From 2-02-FULL-55-14 sp964534125 (lineage in GTDB: Bacteria > Bacteroidota > Ignavibacteria > UBA10030), in NCBI GenBank assembly GCA_964534125.1, contig CAZHOJ010000007.1:62001-126000 (forward strand): 64,000 nucleotides of DNA, in the 5' to 3' direction. Below, in pieces: positions 52,639-60,471 of the stretch; position 1 is the first letter of the stretch, and each line of letters starts with the position of its first letter. Both the position numbers and the translations under genes were made by a program. Under the pieces are notes generated by a model. The model was given only the letters and a program-made list of their open reading frames with translations, did no database searches and was not told the origin of the DNA.

Positions 52639-53478
52639 ATGCCGAGATCGCATACCGAAGATGATGCAATCAGGCTGCTCTCGCCTGAGTTCAAGGCCCG
52701 TCTTGACCGGGTTGAACGTCGGAGACAGTCTCTCGTTCCTGATGGGGATGTTCGCAGAGCTGTCCTCGACCTGGATGGTACGCTTATCGCCGGCGATATC
52801 GGTGAAGCGGTCTTCGGGATGTTGCTCAACCAGGGGGAAATCGACCGACTGAACTGGTCGCGATACCAGGAACTTCTCGATGAGGACAGGGAGCGCGCTT
52901 ACAGATCGGTGGTCGAAACGATGGGGGGTCTTTCATATGAAACGGTCGCGAAAGCCACGCTGAATGTCATGGCCTCCCGTACGCCTATCAGGGTCGCGGA
53001 CGATGCACTCATCAATCCTCCGTCTCCCCATCCTGGGATGCGCGCTCTTGTCGCGTATCTCCATTCACTGGGGTATGCAGTGCATGTCTTGACCGCCAGC
53101 AACCACATCTCCGCGTCGATCGTGTGCGGCGAGTGGTTCGGCATACCGTCAGCGAGGGTCTTCGGGATCCGCCAGGTGCTCGATGGCAGGATACTGACGC
53201 CATCCCTCATAAGCCCGGTGCCAGTCGGCAGCGGTAAGGCCGAAACATACCACCAGTTCATTAGCGAGGAAGCTCCAGTGATGACGGCGAGCGATTCGTT
53301 CATGGACCTCCCGCTCTTCTCGCTCACGGGTGCCGGAGGTATTGCAGTGTGGGCGGGTGCGGACCGCGAGTCAGAACGACGCCTTCGCAGGCTGCTTCCT
53401 TCCACGCTCGATGTGTGCAGTTCATCCATCCTCACGCCCGCCGGCGCGGATGATCCGTATGGCCAGGCGGTCGCCTGA
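52639..53478 (+). CDS. HAD-superfamily phosphatase (IB, phosphoserine-phosphatase-like)
   Basis: The 279-residue protein shows HAD motif I (AVLDLDGTLIAGD), motif II (VLTASNHIS), motif III Lys (VGSGKAETY) and motif IV (MTASDSFMDLPLF). A helical cap follows motif I, as in subfamily IB. It hydrolyses a phosphomonoester. As third gene of the glycosyltransferase/metallophosphoesterase unit (16 bp gap) it could free phosphate from head groups such as phosphocholine, phosphoethanolamine or glycerol phosphate released by the upstream enzyme. The substrate is unproven. Confidence 0.87.
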   Translation: MPRSHTEDDAIRLLSPEFKARLDRVERRRQSLVPDGDVRRAVLDLDGTLIAGDIGEAVFGMLLNQGEIDRLNWSRYQELLDEDRERAYRSVVETMGGLSYETVAKATLNVMASRTPIRVADDALINPPSPHPGMRALVAYLHSLGYAVHVLTASNHISASIVCGEWFGIPSARVFGIRQVLDGRILTPSLISPVPVGSGKAETYHQFISEEAPVMTASDSFMDLPLFSLTGAGGIAVWAGADRESERRLRRLLPSTLDVCSSSILTPAGADDPYGQAVA

Positions 53479-53482
53479 CGTC

Positions 53483-55888
53483 TTACTCGCACTCAAGGAC
53501 GATCGAACGCACCTGCGGTCGGCATCGCAGGACAACTGATGTTCCCTCACGCCGCTGGTTTATCAGATGCTGCGGATTCGAGGGTAACACCCTCCGTACT
53601 TCCAGCGGGAGCCAGAATTCTATTGTCGGAGCGGTGACATCCGAATGAAACCGAGGGGAGAACTGGAGGTGATACCGTGAAGGCCCGTCAGGCTTCAGCA
53701 CGAGATCAATAGGGCCGTAGTGGGTAGGCATTGATGTGAGGGAGCATGTTGGCGGTACGCCGAGCATGCCGTTCGCAAGGCGGAAGAAGGAGAGCAGATT
53801 GTCCGACTCTTCGATCAGCATCGAGCGCAGCCACAGGACTACCTCAGCGGCAGCCCATCCATGATGTCCGTCGCCCATTGCTCCTCCTCCGGTGCGGGGA
53901 TGGATCGCTTCGGGGAACGTATACGGATCCCGGCATTGATCAATCACGCTCGCACCGACTGGTCCCGAGAGATCTGTCAATCCCAGAAGCCGCAGCGCCT
54001 GTGCAATGTGCAGAGTGAGATACATGTTGTAGCCGGAATGGATGAATGGGTGGAGGAATCCGCGCGGATCGACATATCGTTCAAGGATCTCGATCGTTGT
54101 CTCTTTGAAGGCCTCTGGCAACACATCGTGGATGCCCAGCGGATAGATTCCCGAGAGAGATCCAATCGCACTCTCGTCGAACGTCCGCGTGGGGGTGGCG
54201 GGAATGAGTGGTCTGCCGAGGCGTGTGGCAACGTGCTGGAGCGAGGTTCGGACATCTTCTTCGAACAACTGCAGTTCCTCCCTGACCTTCTCCTCTTTAT
54301 CGAGATGTCCCAGTGCACTGCTCATGACGACCAGCGACCGCATACCAGCGAGACCATGGAAAGTATCCCAGTAGTACTGGTCCACCGTCCCAAGGTGTTC
54401 TGCGCTGAGACTACGCGGGAGAAGTCCTCGGGCGGGCACCGGTAGGTCGGAGGTCTTCTTCCGTTGCCGGATGACCCAGTTTCCGCCACGAAGCAGATCC
54501 GAGAAATGACCGCGCAGCCACATCGATGAGCGTGTAAACCGATAGTGATCGAGAAAACCGAACAGGACCGCCCCATTGGAGTCCCACTCGCCATCCGGGC
54601 CGCGGAAGAATCCATCTCTCGTCTGGCCCTTCGGAAAGCCGTTATAGACCATGCGGCTCCGTTCATGGAATCCGAGCGCATCGAGCGCCCGGCACATCGG
54701 GACGGCATCTCGGTACCAGAAATGGTGGTAGAGGTACGGGCCTGGCGAAATGAAATCCTTGTCGTTGAGTTGCAGAAGCGCAAGCGTATTGGCATCCAGG
54801 ATACTCTGTAAACGTGCATTGCCTATAGCGATCCGCGCACCTTCAGCACGCTGAGCGTTCCACACCTGCTCCTGACTCATCCGACGTGTTTCGTAAGAGA
54901 CCTGCCATGTCTGCTTAAGGTGACGCTTCCTGAGCAGCGCGTCGTTCGCAAGCGCCACGCTGCAATGGATGCGTGTCTGCTCACCCGCGGCAAGGGAGAA
55001 GGGAAAGATGGCCGCCGCATGACCGAGGCCTTCGGGACATCGGATCGACCTGCCACCGAAGCGGGAAAGCACCTCTGCGTCAGGATCGGAGACAAGGGTG
55101 TTCATGACCCCGGCAAGGTCACCCTGCGCGCCGGACGACAGCAGATATCTGTCTGGTTCACGGGAGAACACGATTCCCAGAAGATGGTCGACGTACAGGA
55201 ATCGCTTCCCGTCCGTCGATAGATGGCTGATCGGTGCGATTCCCTCCGAATTATAGGGGCGTACAACGATGGCAAGCGTTCCTGCCCTTGTTCTCTCCGA
55301 GATGTTCTGCAGTGATACCTCCTGAAAGAGGACATCGAGGCCGTCTCGCGTACTGCTCACAAAATGCTCCTGCTGCATGTCAAAGCCTGGAACAGCGTGA
55401 CGCGTACGCAGAATGGGGGATGTTGTGGAGAAGGTCTGTTCGACGGTATCTGCTGTCGAAGGGAAGTAGGGACCGCTCTCTGATGTCAGCCACACCTCAA
55501 GTGACCATTCACGCGGGAGGGGCGTGGCCATCCCCCTCGGGTCGACAATCGCTTCATGAAGACCGTGCGGGCTGCCGAGTGTCGTCCAGTTTCGGTGAGT
55601 GGTGTTGACGAAGATCGGATTTTGTGAGCGCGCAATGTATGCCGGATCGTCCGGGTCGAGCTGTTTGCGTACCCAATACGGAAAGATCCAATCCCGGCGC
55701 ATCTGGAAGACCGCAAAATTCAGGAGCCCTCTGACAACGACCGGTGCACTCAGAGCAAAGAGCTCCCGGGGGAAGCCCCGTCCCCCGACATCGCTCAGGG
55801 CGCTGGCAAGAGCGAACTGGCGGATGGAGCTCTCGGGGACCTGCAGTCTCCGTAGCGCTTGTTCGAGTATATACGAACTGATGTTCAT
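53483..55888 (-). CDS. Six-hairpin-fold glycosidase
   Basis: From ATG 55888 the protein has 801 residues: an N-terminal beta-sandwich of about 330 residues, an alpha/alpha barrel (residues ~370-690) and a C-terminal beta domain. The barrel shows ...GPYLYHHFWYRDAVPMCRAL..., ...TRDGFFRGPDGEWDSNGAVLF... with acidic residues where inverting glucosidases keep catalytic acids, and ...TFPEAIHPRTGGGAMGDGHH.... This is the layout of the GH15/GH63/GH78-type glycosidases. No signal peptide is obvious. It converges with the HAD gene (4-bp gap). Its own promoter carries no Pho repeats on its strand, so it may be unlinked to the regulon. Confidence 0.8.
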   Translation of the reverse strand: MNISSYILEQALRRLQVPESSIRQFALASALSDVGGRGFPRELFALSAPVVVRGLLNFAVFQMRRDWIFPYWVRKQLDPDDPAYIARSQNPIFVNTTHRNWTTLGSPHGLHEAIVDPRGMATPLPREWSLEVWLTSESGPYFPSTADTVEQTFSTTSPILRTRHAVPGFDMQQEHFVSSTRDGLDVLFQEVSLQNISERTRAGTLAIVVRPYNSEGIAPISHLSTDGKRFLYVDHLLGIVFSREPDRYLLSSGAQGDLAGVMNTLVSDPDAEVLSRFGGRSIRCPEGLGHAAAIFPFSLAAGEQTRIHCSVALANDALLRKRHLKQTWQVSYETRRMSQEQVWNAQRAEGARIAIGNARLQSILDANTLALLQLNDKDFISPGPYLYHHFWYRDAVPMCRALDALGFHERSRMVYNGFPKGQTRDGFFRGPDGEWDSNGAVLFGFLDHYRFTRSSMWLRGHFSDLLRGGNWVIRQRKKTSDLPVPARGLLPRSLSAEHLGTVDQYYWDTFHGLAGMRSLVVMSSALGHLDKEEKVREELQLFEEDVRTSLQHVATRLGRPLIPATPTRTFDESAIGSLSGIYPLGIHDVLPEAFKETTIEILERYVDPRGFLHPFIHSGYNMYLTLHIAQALRLLGLTDLSGPVGASVIDQCRDPYTFPEAIHPRTGGGAMGDGHHGWAAAEVVLWLRSMLIEESDNLLSFFRLANGMLGVPPTCSLTSMPTHYGPIDLVLKPDGPSRYHLQFSPRFHSDVTAPTIEFWLPLEVRRVLPSNPQHLINQRREGTSVVLRCRPQVRSIVLECE

Positions 55889-55961
55889 CGGGTCATCGGG
55901 TGGACAAATATAGTATGAATTGTGCGGCACGCATAGCAGCGAATGAGTCCCGTTCACTTCT

Positions 55962-56016
55962 TAATGGGAACGTAACGTACCGATAACATCATATGCACAC
56001 AAAGACTGTACATTGG
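55962..56016 (+). promoter_or_regulatory. Pho-type box 4 and promoter
   Basis: TAAT, TAAC and TAAC start at 55962, 55973 and 55984, exactly 11 bp apart. TACATTGG at 56009-56016 begins 25 bp after the last repeat, and the same motif stands at the same distance at box 6. It points to the small gene at 56053. Confidence 0.78.
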
Positions 56017-56052
56017 CGCCTGCAGTTCGTCGATCACCGATTAGAGGACACG

Positions 56053-56181
56053 ATGGAACATCTGTCACACCCAGAAGAATTGATCTCAGAGCGCAGATTG
56101 CTGGCGATCTGGACCGCCATGGCAATCGCGGCCCATGTGATCTTCGCGGGATCGATGCTGCTCCTGAGCTCCCTCCGCTGA
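56053..56181 (+). CDS. 42-residue putative membrane micro-protein
   Basis: This short frame starts at ATG 56053 with AGAGGA four bases upstream. It encodes 42 residues: an acidic/polar opening (HLSHPEELISERR) and a single predicted membrane helix (LLAIWTAMAIAAHVIFAG). It lies about 30 bases after the expected start site of box 4, and no other gene is near that box. No similarity is recognised. The combination of box, ribosome site and membrane helix supports it being real; codon bias cannot be judged at this length. Confidence 0.6.
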   Translation: MEHLSHPEELISERRLLAIWTAMAIAAHVIFAGSMLLLSSLR

Positions 56182-56273
56182 CCGACGGGAAAGCGGCTGA
56201 CCTGCCCGCGAATCGGGTCCACATACATTTCAGGTCCCACGGCGCGCGCGGTCCGTCATCTGCATCCACGACT

Positions 56274-56328
56274 TAACACATCCATAACACTCATCTTACA
56301 TTGAGGAAACGGAGCTACCGTATTCTTG
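56274..56328 (+). promoter_or_regulatory. Pho-type box 5 and promoter
   Basis: TAAC, TAAC and TTAC start at 56274, 56285 and 56296, exactly 11 bp apart. TATTCTTG at 56321-56328 begins 25 bp after the last repeat, as at boxes 4 and 6. It points to the leader RNA and the M28 peptidase gene. Confidence 0.75.
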
Positions 56329-56340
56329 ATGTATGATATT

Positions 56341-56401
56341 CCCCCAGCAGCATCGGGGATCGCAGGCGTGGGCCGCATGTACTGGGCCCGCGCTCTTTTT
56401 T
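56341..56401 (+). ncRNA. Candidate leader RNA/attenuator with terminator (copy B)
   Basis: A GCGTGGGCC stem (56366-56374) pairs with GGCCCGCGC (56385-56393) and is followed by TCTTTTTT, a rho-independent terminator. Just before it CATCGGGGATCGCAGG (56351-56366) repeats exactly the motif at 50300-50315, with CCCC able to pair with GGGG. The element follows box 5 and precedes the peptidase gene, so it is either a small RNA of about 65 bases or a transcription attenuator. The 269-bp gap holds no other gene. Confidence 0.6.
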
Positions 56402-56450
56402 GTACATCGCTGCACTCCCATTCCTCACAAACGATAAGTATGTTCCTGAG

Positions 56451-58130
56451 ATGAGCCGGTCACAAGCACTTGGTATGCGGTTGGCGCCGGGGCAGGGATG
56501 GAGGAGGCTCCGCGTAATCCTCCGGATGCTCGTCCTCGGAGGAGTGACAAGCATGCATGTATGGGCACAGATTCCTGATGCCACGCGCATTCTCAGGACC
56601 GCTCGCATCCTCGCCGCCGATTCGCTCGAGGGGCGGGGAACGGGCATGCCGGGCGGGGACAAAGCGGCCCGCCTCCTCGTCGATATGGCGCATCAGGCAG
56701 GGCTTCTTCCCGCCGGAACGGGAGGGTCCTGGGTCCAGCAGATCCCGATCCACATCTCCAGGCCGCTGAAAGGATCCGCCCTTTCTTTCAGATCCGGGAC
56801 CGGGACGATGGATCCGCAGCTTTGGGATGATTTTCTCGTCCTTTCGCAGGGACATGAGAATTTCACCGTCCACGACAATCGACTCGTCTTCGTCGGATAC
56901 GGCATTGTCGCTCCCGAATACGACTATTCGGACTATGGGTCAGCCGATGTCCGAGGCGCCATCCTCGTGATGCTTGCCGGCGAGCCTCCCTCCGATGATC
57001 CTGCCTATTTTTTGGGTGCCCGACAGACGATCCATTCTTCTCTCCTCACAAAACAACAGACAGCTCTCGCCAGGGGTGCCAGGGGAACGATCATCATTCC
57101 AACCCCGCGACAACCGGTGTTCGGCGACTGGGAGAAGTGGGTGCAGGAATTCTCCTTCGAGGATGTCCGTTTCCCCTTCGGGACACCCGAGCAGCTGAAT
57201 CTCGTCGTGCGGCAGGAGAGAGGGAAGGACCTCCTGGAACTGGGCGGGGTGTCGTGGGATGCGGTCCTTCGGGATGATGCTGCGGGTTCGTTCTCGCCGC
57301 AGGGGCTGGCCGCGACGATGAGCTACAACGGGAAGTGGTTCGAGCGGGATGACCGTACGTTCAACGTGGCTGCCTTTCTGGAGGGATCTGATCCACTCTT
57401 GAAGGATACGTATGTCCTGGTCGGTGCACACTATGATCACCTTGGCATCGGAGGGCCCGTTCGGGGTGATTCGATCTACAATGGGATGCTCGATAATGCG
57501 ATAGGAACAGCGACCGCTCTCGAGTGTGCACGGGTCCTGGCCCGCGAGACGCCGCGACTGTCCCGATCGGTCATCTTTGTGTTCTTCACCGGTGAAGAGA
57601 AGGGGCTGCTCGGTTCCCGGTACTACGTCGATCGTCCATTGGTGCCGTTGTCGAAGACGATTGCCATGCTCAATGTCGACGGCATCTCTTTCGTCGATGA
57701 GCTGCGCTCATTCATCCCCATCGGGAGCGACTACTCCACGATCGATGAGCACGTACGCCGGGCTGCTGATCGTGCAGGCGTCGGACTTGATCCCGTGCCG
57801 ACGGCCTTTCTTGAACGCGATCCGTTGTTCACCTCGGACCATTGGTCTTTCATGAATGCCGGAGTCCCTTCTGTCCTCTTGAGTGAAGGGCTGACCTACG
57901 TGGCCGCAGGCGACAGCGGGGTGAACCGGTTCCTCGACTATGGCAGGACGCGATACCACATGCCGGGCGATGATGCCGGGCAAACCATCGATCAGCCGGC
58001 CGTCTCGCAGCACGCATCACTGCTGTGCTCGCTCATCATTGAGATTGCCAATACGTATACGCCGCCTCAGTGGAAGCCGGACTCGCCATTCATTCGTGCC
58101 AGGCTCAGATCCATCGCGGAGGGGAAATGA
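56451..58130 (+). CDS. M28-family zinc aminopeptidase
   Basis: From ATG 56451 the protein has 559 residues. A hydrophobic leader (VILRMLVLGGVTSMHVWAQ) suggests export. The M28 domain shows VLVGAHYDHLG, ...GMLDNAIGTATALE..., FFTGEEKGLLGS and DHWSFMNAGVPSVLLSEG, which supply the two-zinc ligands and catalytic Glu; a PA-like insert lies before it. It would trim peptides or proteins outside the cytoplasm. Internal ATGs at 56475 and 56526 are alternatives, and none has a strong ribosome site. Its stop overlaps the PstS-like gene, and box 5 lies upstream. Confidence 0.87.
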   Translation: MSRSQALGMRLAPGQGWRRLRVILRMLVLGGVTSMHVWAQIPDATRILRTARILAADSLEGRGTGMPGGDKAARLLVDMAHQAGLLPAGTGGSWVQQIPIHISRPLKGSALSFRSGTGTMDPQLWDDFLVLSQGHENFTVHDNRLVFVGYGIVAPEYDYSDYGSADVRGAILVMLAGEPPSDDPAYFLGARQTIHSSLLTKQQTALARGARGTIIIPTPRQPVFGDWEKWVQEFSFEDVRFPFGTPEQLNLVVRQERGKDLLELGGVSWDAVLRDDAAGSFSPQGLAATMSYNGKWFERDDRTFNVAAFLEGSDPLLKDTYVLVGAHYDHLGIGGPVRGDSIYNGMLDNAIGTATALECARVLARETPRLSRSVIFVFFTGEEKGLLGSRYYVDRPLVPLSKTIAMLNVDGISFVDELRSFIPIGSDYSTIDEHVRRAADRAGVGLDPVPTAFLERDPLFTSDHWSFMNAGVPSVLLSEGLTYVAAGDSGVNRFLDYGRTRYHMPGDDAGQTIDQPAVSQHASLLCSLIIEIANTYTPPQWKPDSPFIRARLRSIAEGK

Positions 58131-58993
58131 GATCTCCCGATGCCGTCGCCCTGATCGCCCTCGTGTTGTTCGTCGGCTGCGGAAGCGGGCTTCCCGAACG
58201 GCAGACGGACAGCACCGTGCTCCGCCTGCGAGGGTCGGACACGATGCTGATGCTCGGGACTCGTTGGGCTGAGGAATTCATGCTGGAGCATCCCGGTGTG
58301 TCGGTCTATGTCGATGGCGGAGGTACATCTGTCGGAGTTGCAGCCCTCCTCAGGGGGGAGACCGACCTGTGCATGGCGTCACGGCCCCTGACGGCGGCAG
58401 AGCTCAACGTCATGGCAGAGAAGCATCATTCGCTTGGATACTCGGTCCTGGTCGCCAGGGACGCGCTCAGTTTCTATGTGAATGCCCAGAACCCTGTCTT
58501 CAACCTGTCGATGCAGCAACTGCGGGGCATCTTCACCGGCCAGATCACGAGGTGGAGCGAGGTCGGTGGTGCGGATGCGCCGATCGTCATCATCAGGCGG
58601 AACGCCAGTTCCGGGACCCACTTCTTCCTCGAGGAACACGTGTTGCAGGGGCTCCCTTTTATCGGGACCGCATCCGTCTCTGCGACAACGGCATCCATCG
58701 TCGAGAGGGTTGAGGGCGATATCAATGCCATCGGCTACGGTGGGCTGGCCTACACAGAAGGGGTGCGGGGCGTATCTGTGGACTGGGTGTCGCCATTGCC
58801 GGAATATGTCCGTGGAGGCACCTATCCGGTGGCTCGGTACCTGTATCTATACGCCCTCCAGGCACCCACCGGCATCACCCGCACCTTCGTCGATTGGGTC
58901 CTTTCGGAGCGGGGGCAGGCCGTTGTACAAGAGGTTGGCTATGTCCCTCTCTATGACCTTTCTTCCCCCCTGGTGGAGCCCCTTCCGCGTTAG
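58127..58993 (+). CDS. PstS-like phosphate-binding lipoprotein
   Basis: From ATG 58127 the protein has 288 residues: a lipobox (ALVLFVGCGSG), then the PstS fold with LRGSDTMLML, DGGGTSVGVAALLRGETDL, ASRPLTAAEL and ...NASSGTHFFLEEHV.... These loops match the phosphate-binding sites of periplasmic PstS-like proteins. It overlaps the M28 gene by 4 bp. It is shorter and more diverged than the PstS at 60472. It may bind phosphate with high affinity or act as a sensor; which is unknown. Confidence 0.85.
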   Translation: MRSPDAVALIALVLFVGCGSGLPERQTDSTVLRLRGSDTMLMLGTRWAEEFMLEHPGVSVYVDGGGTSVGVAALLRGETDLCMASRPLTAAELNVMAEKHHSLGYSVLVARDALSFYVNAQNPVFNLSMQQLRGIFTGQITRWSEVGGADAPIVIIRRNASSGTHFFLEEHVLQGLPFIGTASVSATTASIVERVEGDINAIGYGGLAYTEGVRGVSVDWVSPLPEYVRGGTYPVARYLYLYALQAPTGITRTFVDWVLSERGQAVVQEVGYVPLYDLSSPLVEPLPR

Positions 58994-59032
58994 GTCCCAT
59001 TCCTGTCTTCCTTTTGCAGCAGGCATTCCTCT

Positions 59033-59087
59033 TAACAATTCCTTAATACGGCGGTAACGCTCCGTTCATGACCCGTGGGTACATTGG
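59033..59087 (+). promoter_or_regulatory. Pho-type box 6 and promoter
   Basis: TAAC, TAAT and TAAC start at 59033, 59044 and 59055, exactly 11 bp apart. TACATTGG at 59080-59087 begins 25 bp after the last repeat, identical to box 4. It controls the porin-pst operon. Confidence 0.8.
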
Positions 59088-59093
59088 GCCTGC

Positions 59094-59349
59094 GATCACC
59101 GATGTACCACATGAACATCCGTCTCGACTGCTGCGTGCAGACCTCAGGATCGTTCAGGAGCTGTTGGGGAATAAGGAGTGCCCCGGCTGGAATGGGCGAT
59201 ATGCCCGCACCAGTCCGACCGAGCAACCAGCTGTCAGACGTTATACGCCCGCTCTCAGCACCCGTTCTTCCTCTCCGCGTCAGGGAATTCCTTCCCGGCG
59301 AACAGCATGGATCGCCTTCAGATCATCCACCTACATAAAGGGTGTCTCC
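59094..59349 (+). other. Long untranslated leader of the porin-pst operon
   Basis: If transcription starts near 59094, about 256 bases precede the porin ATG. The in-frame reading of the porin extends back to 59068 but the added residues are low-complexity and lie before the signal peptide, so it is treated as untranslated. No known riboswitch is recognised and no terminator is seen. Confidence 0.5.
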
Positions 59350-60420
59350 ATGCGCACCACCTCTGCGGTCCTTCTGATGCTTGGCATCGTCACGATGCTC
59401 GGGAGAGCTCAGTCCCCCGGCGATGGGAAGATCAGCGGCGTCGTGTATGCCGACTACTTCTACAACGTTGCACGCGACTCCGGATTCAACGCGCTCTCCA
59501 ACACCGCTCTCAGCGGCAACAAGGACCTGAACGGATTCAAGCTCCGTCGCCTGTATTTCACGTACGACAAGCCGCTGACCGAGTCCTTCTCGATGAGGTT
59601 CAGGCTCGAGGTCGACGAATCTGCCAATGCGAGCAACGGGAAGATCGGTACGTTCGTGAAGGACGCATACCTGAAGTGGAAAGGGATTTTCTCCGGGAGC
59701 GACATGATCTTCGGGATACAACCGAGCCCTGCCTATGAGGTCTCGGAGGACATCTGGGGGTATCGCTCGATCGAGAAGACGATCATGGATCTCCGCGGCG
59801 TCGTCGGCTCGCGCGACCAGGGGATCGCTCTGCAGGGGAACGTGCTACAGGACGGCATGGTGAGGTACAAGGCCATGTATGCGAACGGCTCGGGCAATAA
59901 TCCCGAGACGAACAAGTACAAGAGGTACTATGGCCGTGTCGAGGTCGTTCCGATGAAAGATCTCGTCGTGACGGTGTATGCGGACCTGAATGCCAAGAAT
60001 CCCATCTCCACACCGGCAGGCTCGCTCGGGAACAACACGATGACCTATGCCGGATTCGTGGGTTATAAACAGAAGGACAAATTTACAGTAGGGCTTGAAG
60101 GATACATGCAGTCGACGGACAATGGATACGTCCAGGCCGGATCGTACTCTAGCCGGTCGGGACTTGGCATCTCTGCGTTCGGAACACTGACGCTGGATCC
60201 GACGATGACGCTCCTTGGCAGAGTCGATTCATACGATCCGAACACGGACGGCAACGCGAAGGGAGACTCCCGTCTCTTTGGGATCGCCGGTCTGGACTGG
60301 CACCCGGAGGGCAGCGTCTCGATCATCCCGAATATCCTCGTCGAGACCTACGACAGCGTGGCAGGAGTGGCCGTCGATCCGTCCATAACAGCCCGGGTGA
60401 CCGTCACATACAAATTCTAG
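59350..60420 (+). CDS. Outer-membrane porin, phosphate-associated
   Basis: From ATG 59350 (AAAGGG upstream) the protein has 356 residues: a signal sequence ending near MLGRAQS, then alternating strands with aromatic ends (YADYFYNVARDS, ...LNGFKLRRLYFTYD..., ...TMTYAGFVGYKQKDKFTVGL...) and a terminal Phe (VTVTYKF), typical of a beta-barrel. It resembles OprP/OprO-type porins in length and position, 51 bp before pstS. It should admit phosphate or small phosphates through the outer membrane; ion selectivity is inferred. Confidence 0.83.
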   Translation: MRTTSAVLLMLGIVTMLGRAQSPGDGKISGVVYADYFYNVARDSGFNALSNTALSGNKDLNGFKLRRLYFTYDKPLTESFSMRFRLEVDESANASNGKIGTFVKDAYLKWKGIFSGSDMIFGIQPSPAYEVSEDIWGYRSIEKTIMDLRGVVGSRDQGIALQGNVLQDGMVRYKAMYANGSGNNPETNKYKRYYGRVEVVPMKDLVVTVYADLNAKNPISTPAGSLGNNTMTYAGFVGYKQKDKFTVGLEGYMQSTDNGYVQAGSYSSRSGLGISAFGTLTLDPTMTLLGRVDSYDPNTDGNAKGDSRLFGIAGLDWHPEGSVSIIPNILVETYDSVAGVAVDPSITARVTVTYKF

Positions 60421-60471
60421 ACATCCGATCACAATCATCACTCACATGTTTCACATAAGAAGGAACATCGC

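Noticed and set aside
59068..59349. An N-terminal extension of the porin by 94 codons
   Set aside because: The extra residues are low-complexity, precede a good signal peptide, and overlap the expected start site of box 6.
60370..60471. A seventh Pho box before pstS
   Set aside because: One TAAC-like word occurs at 60386 but the 11-bp series is not continued, and the gap to the porin gene is only 51 bp.
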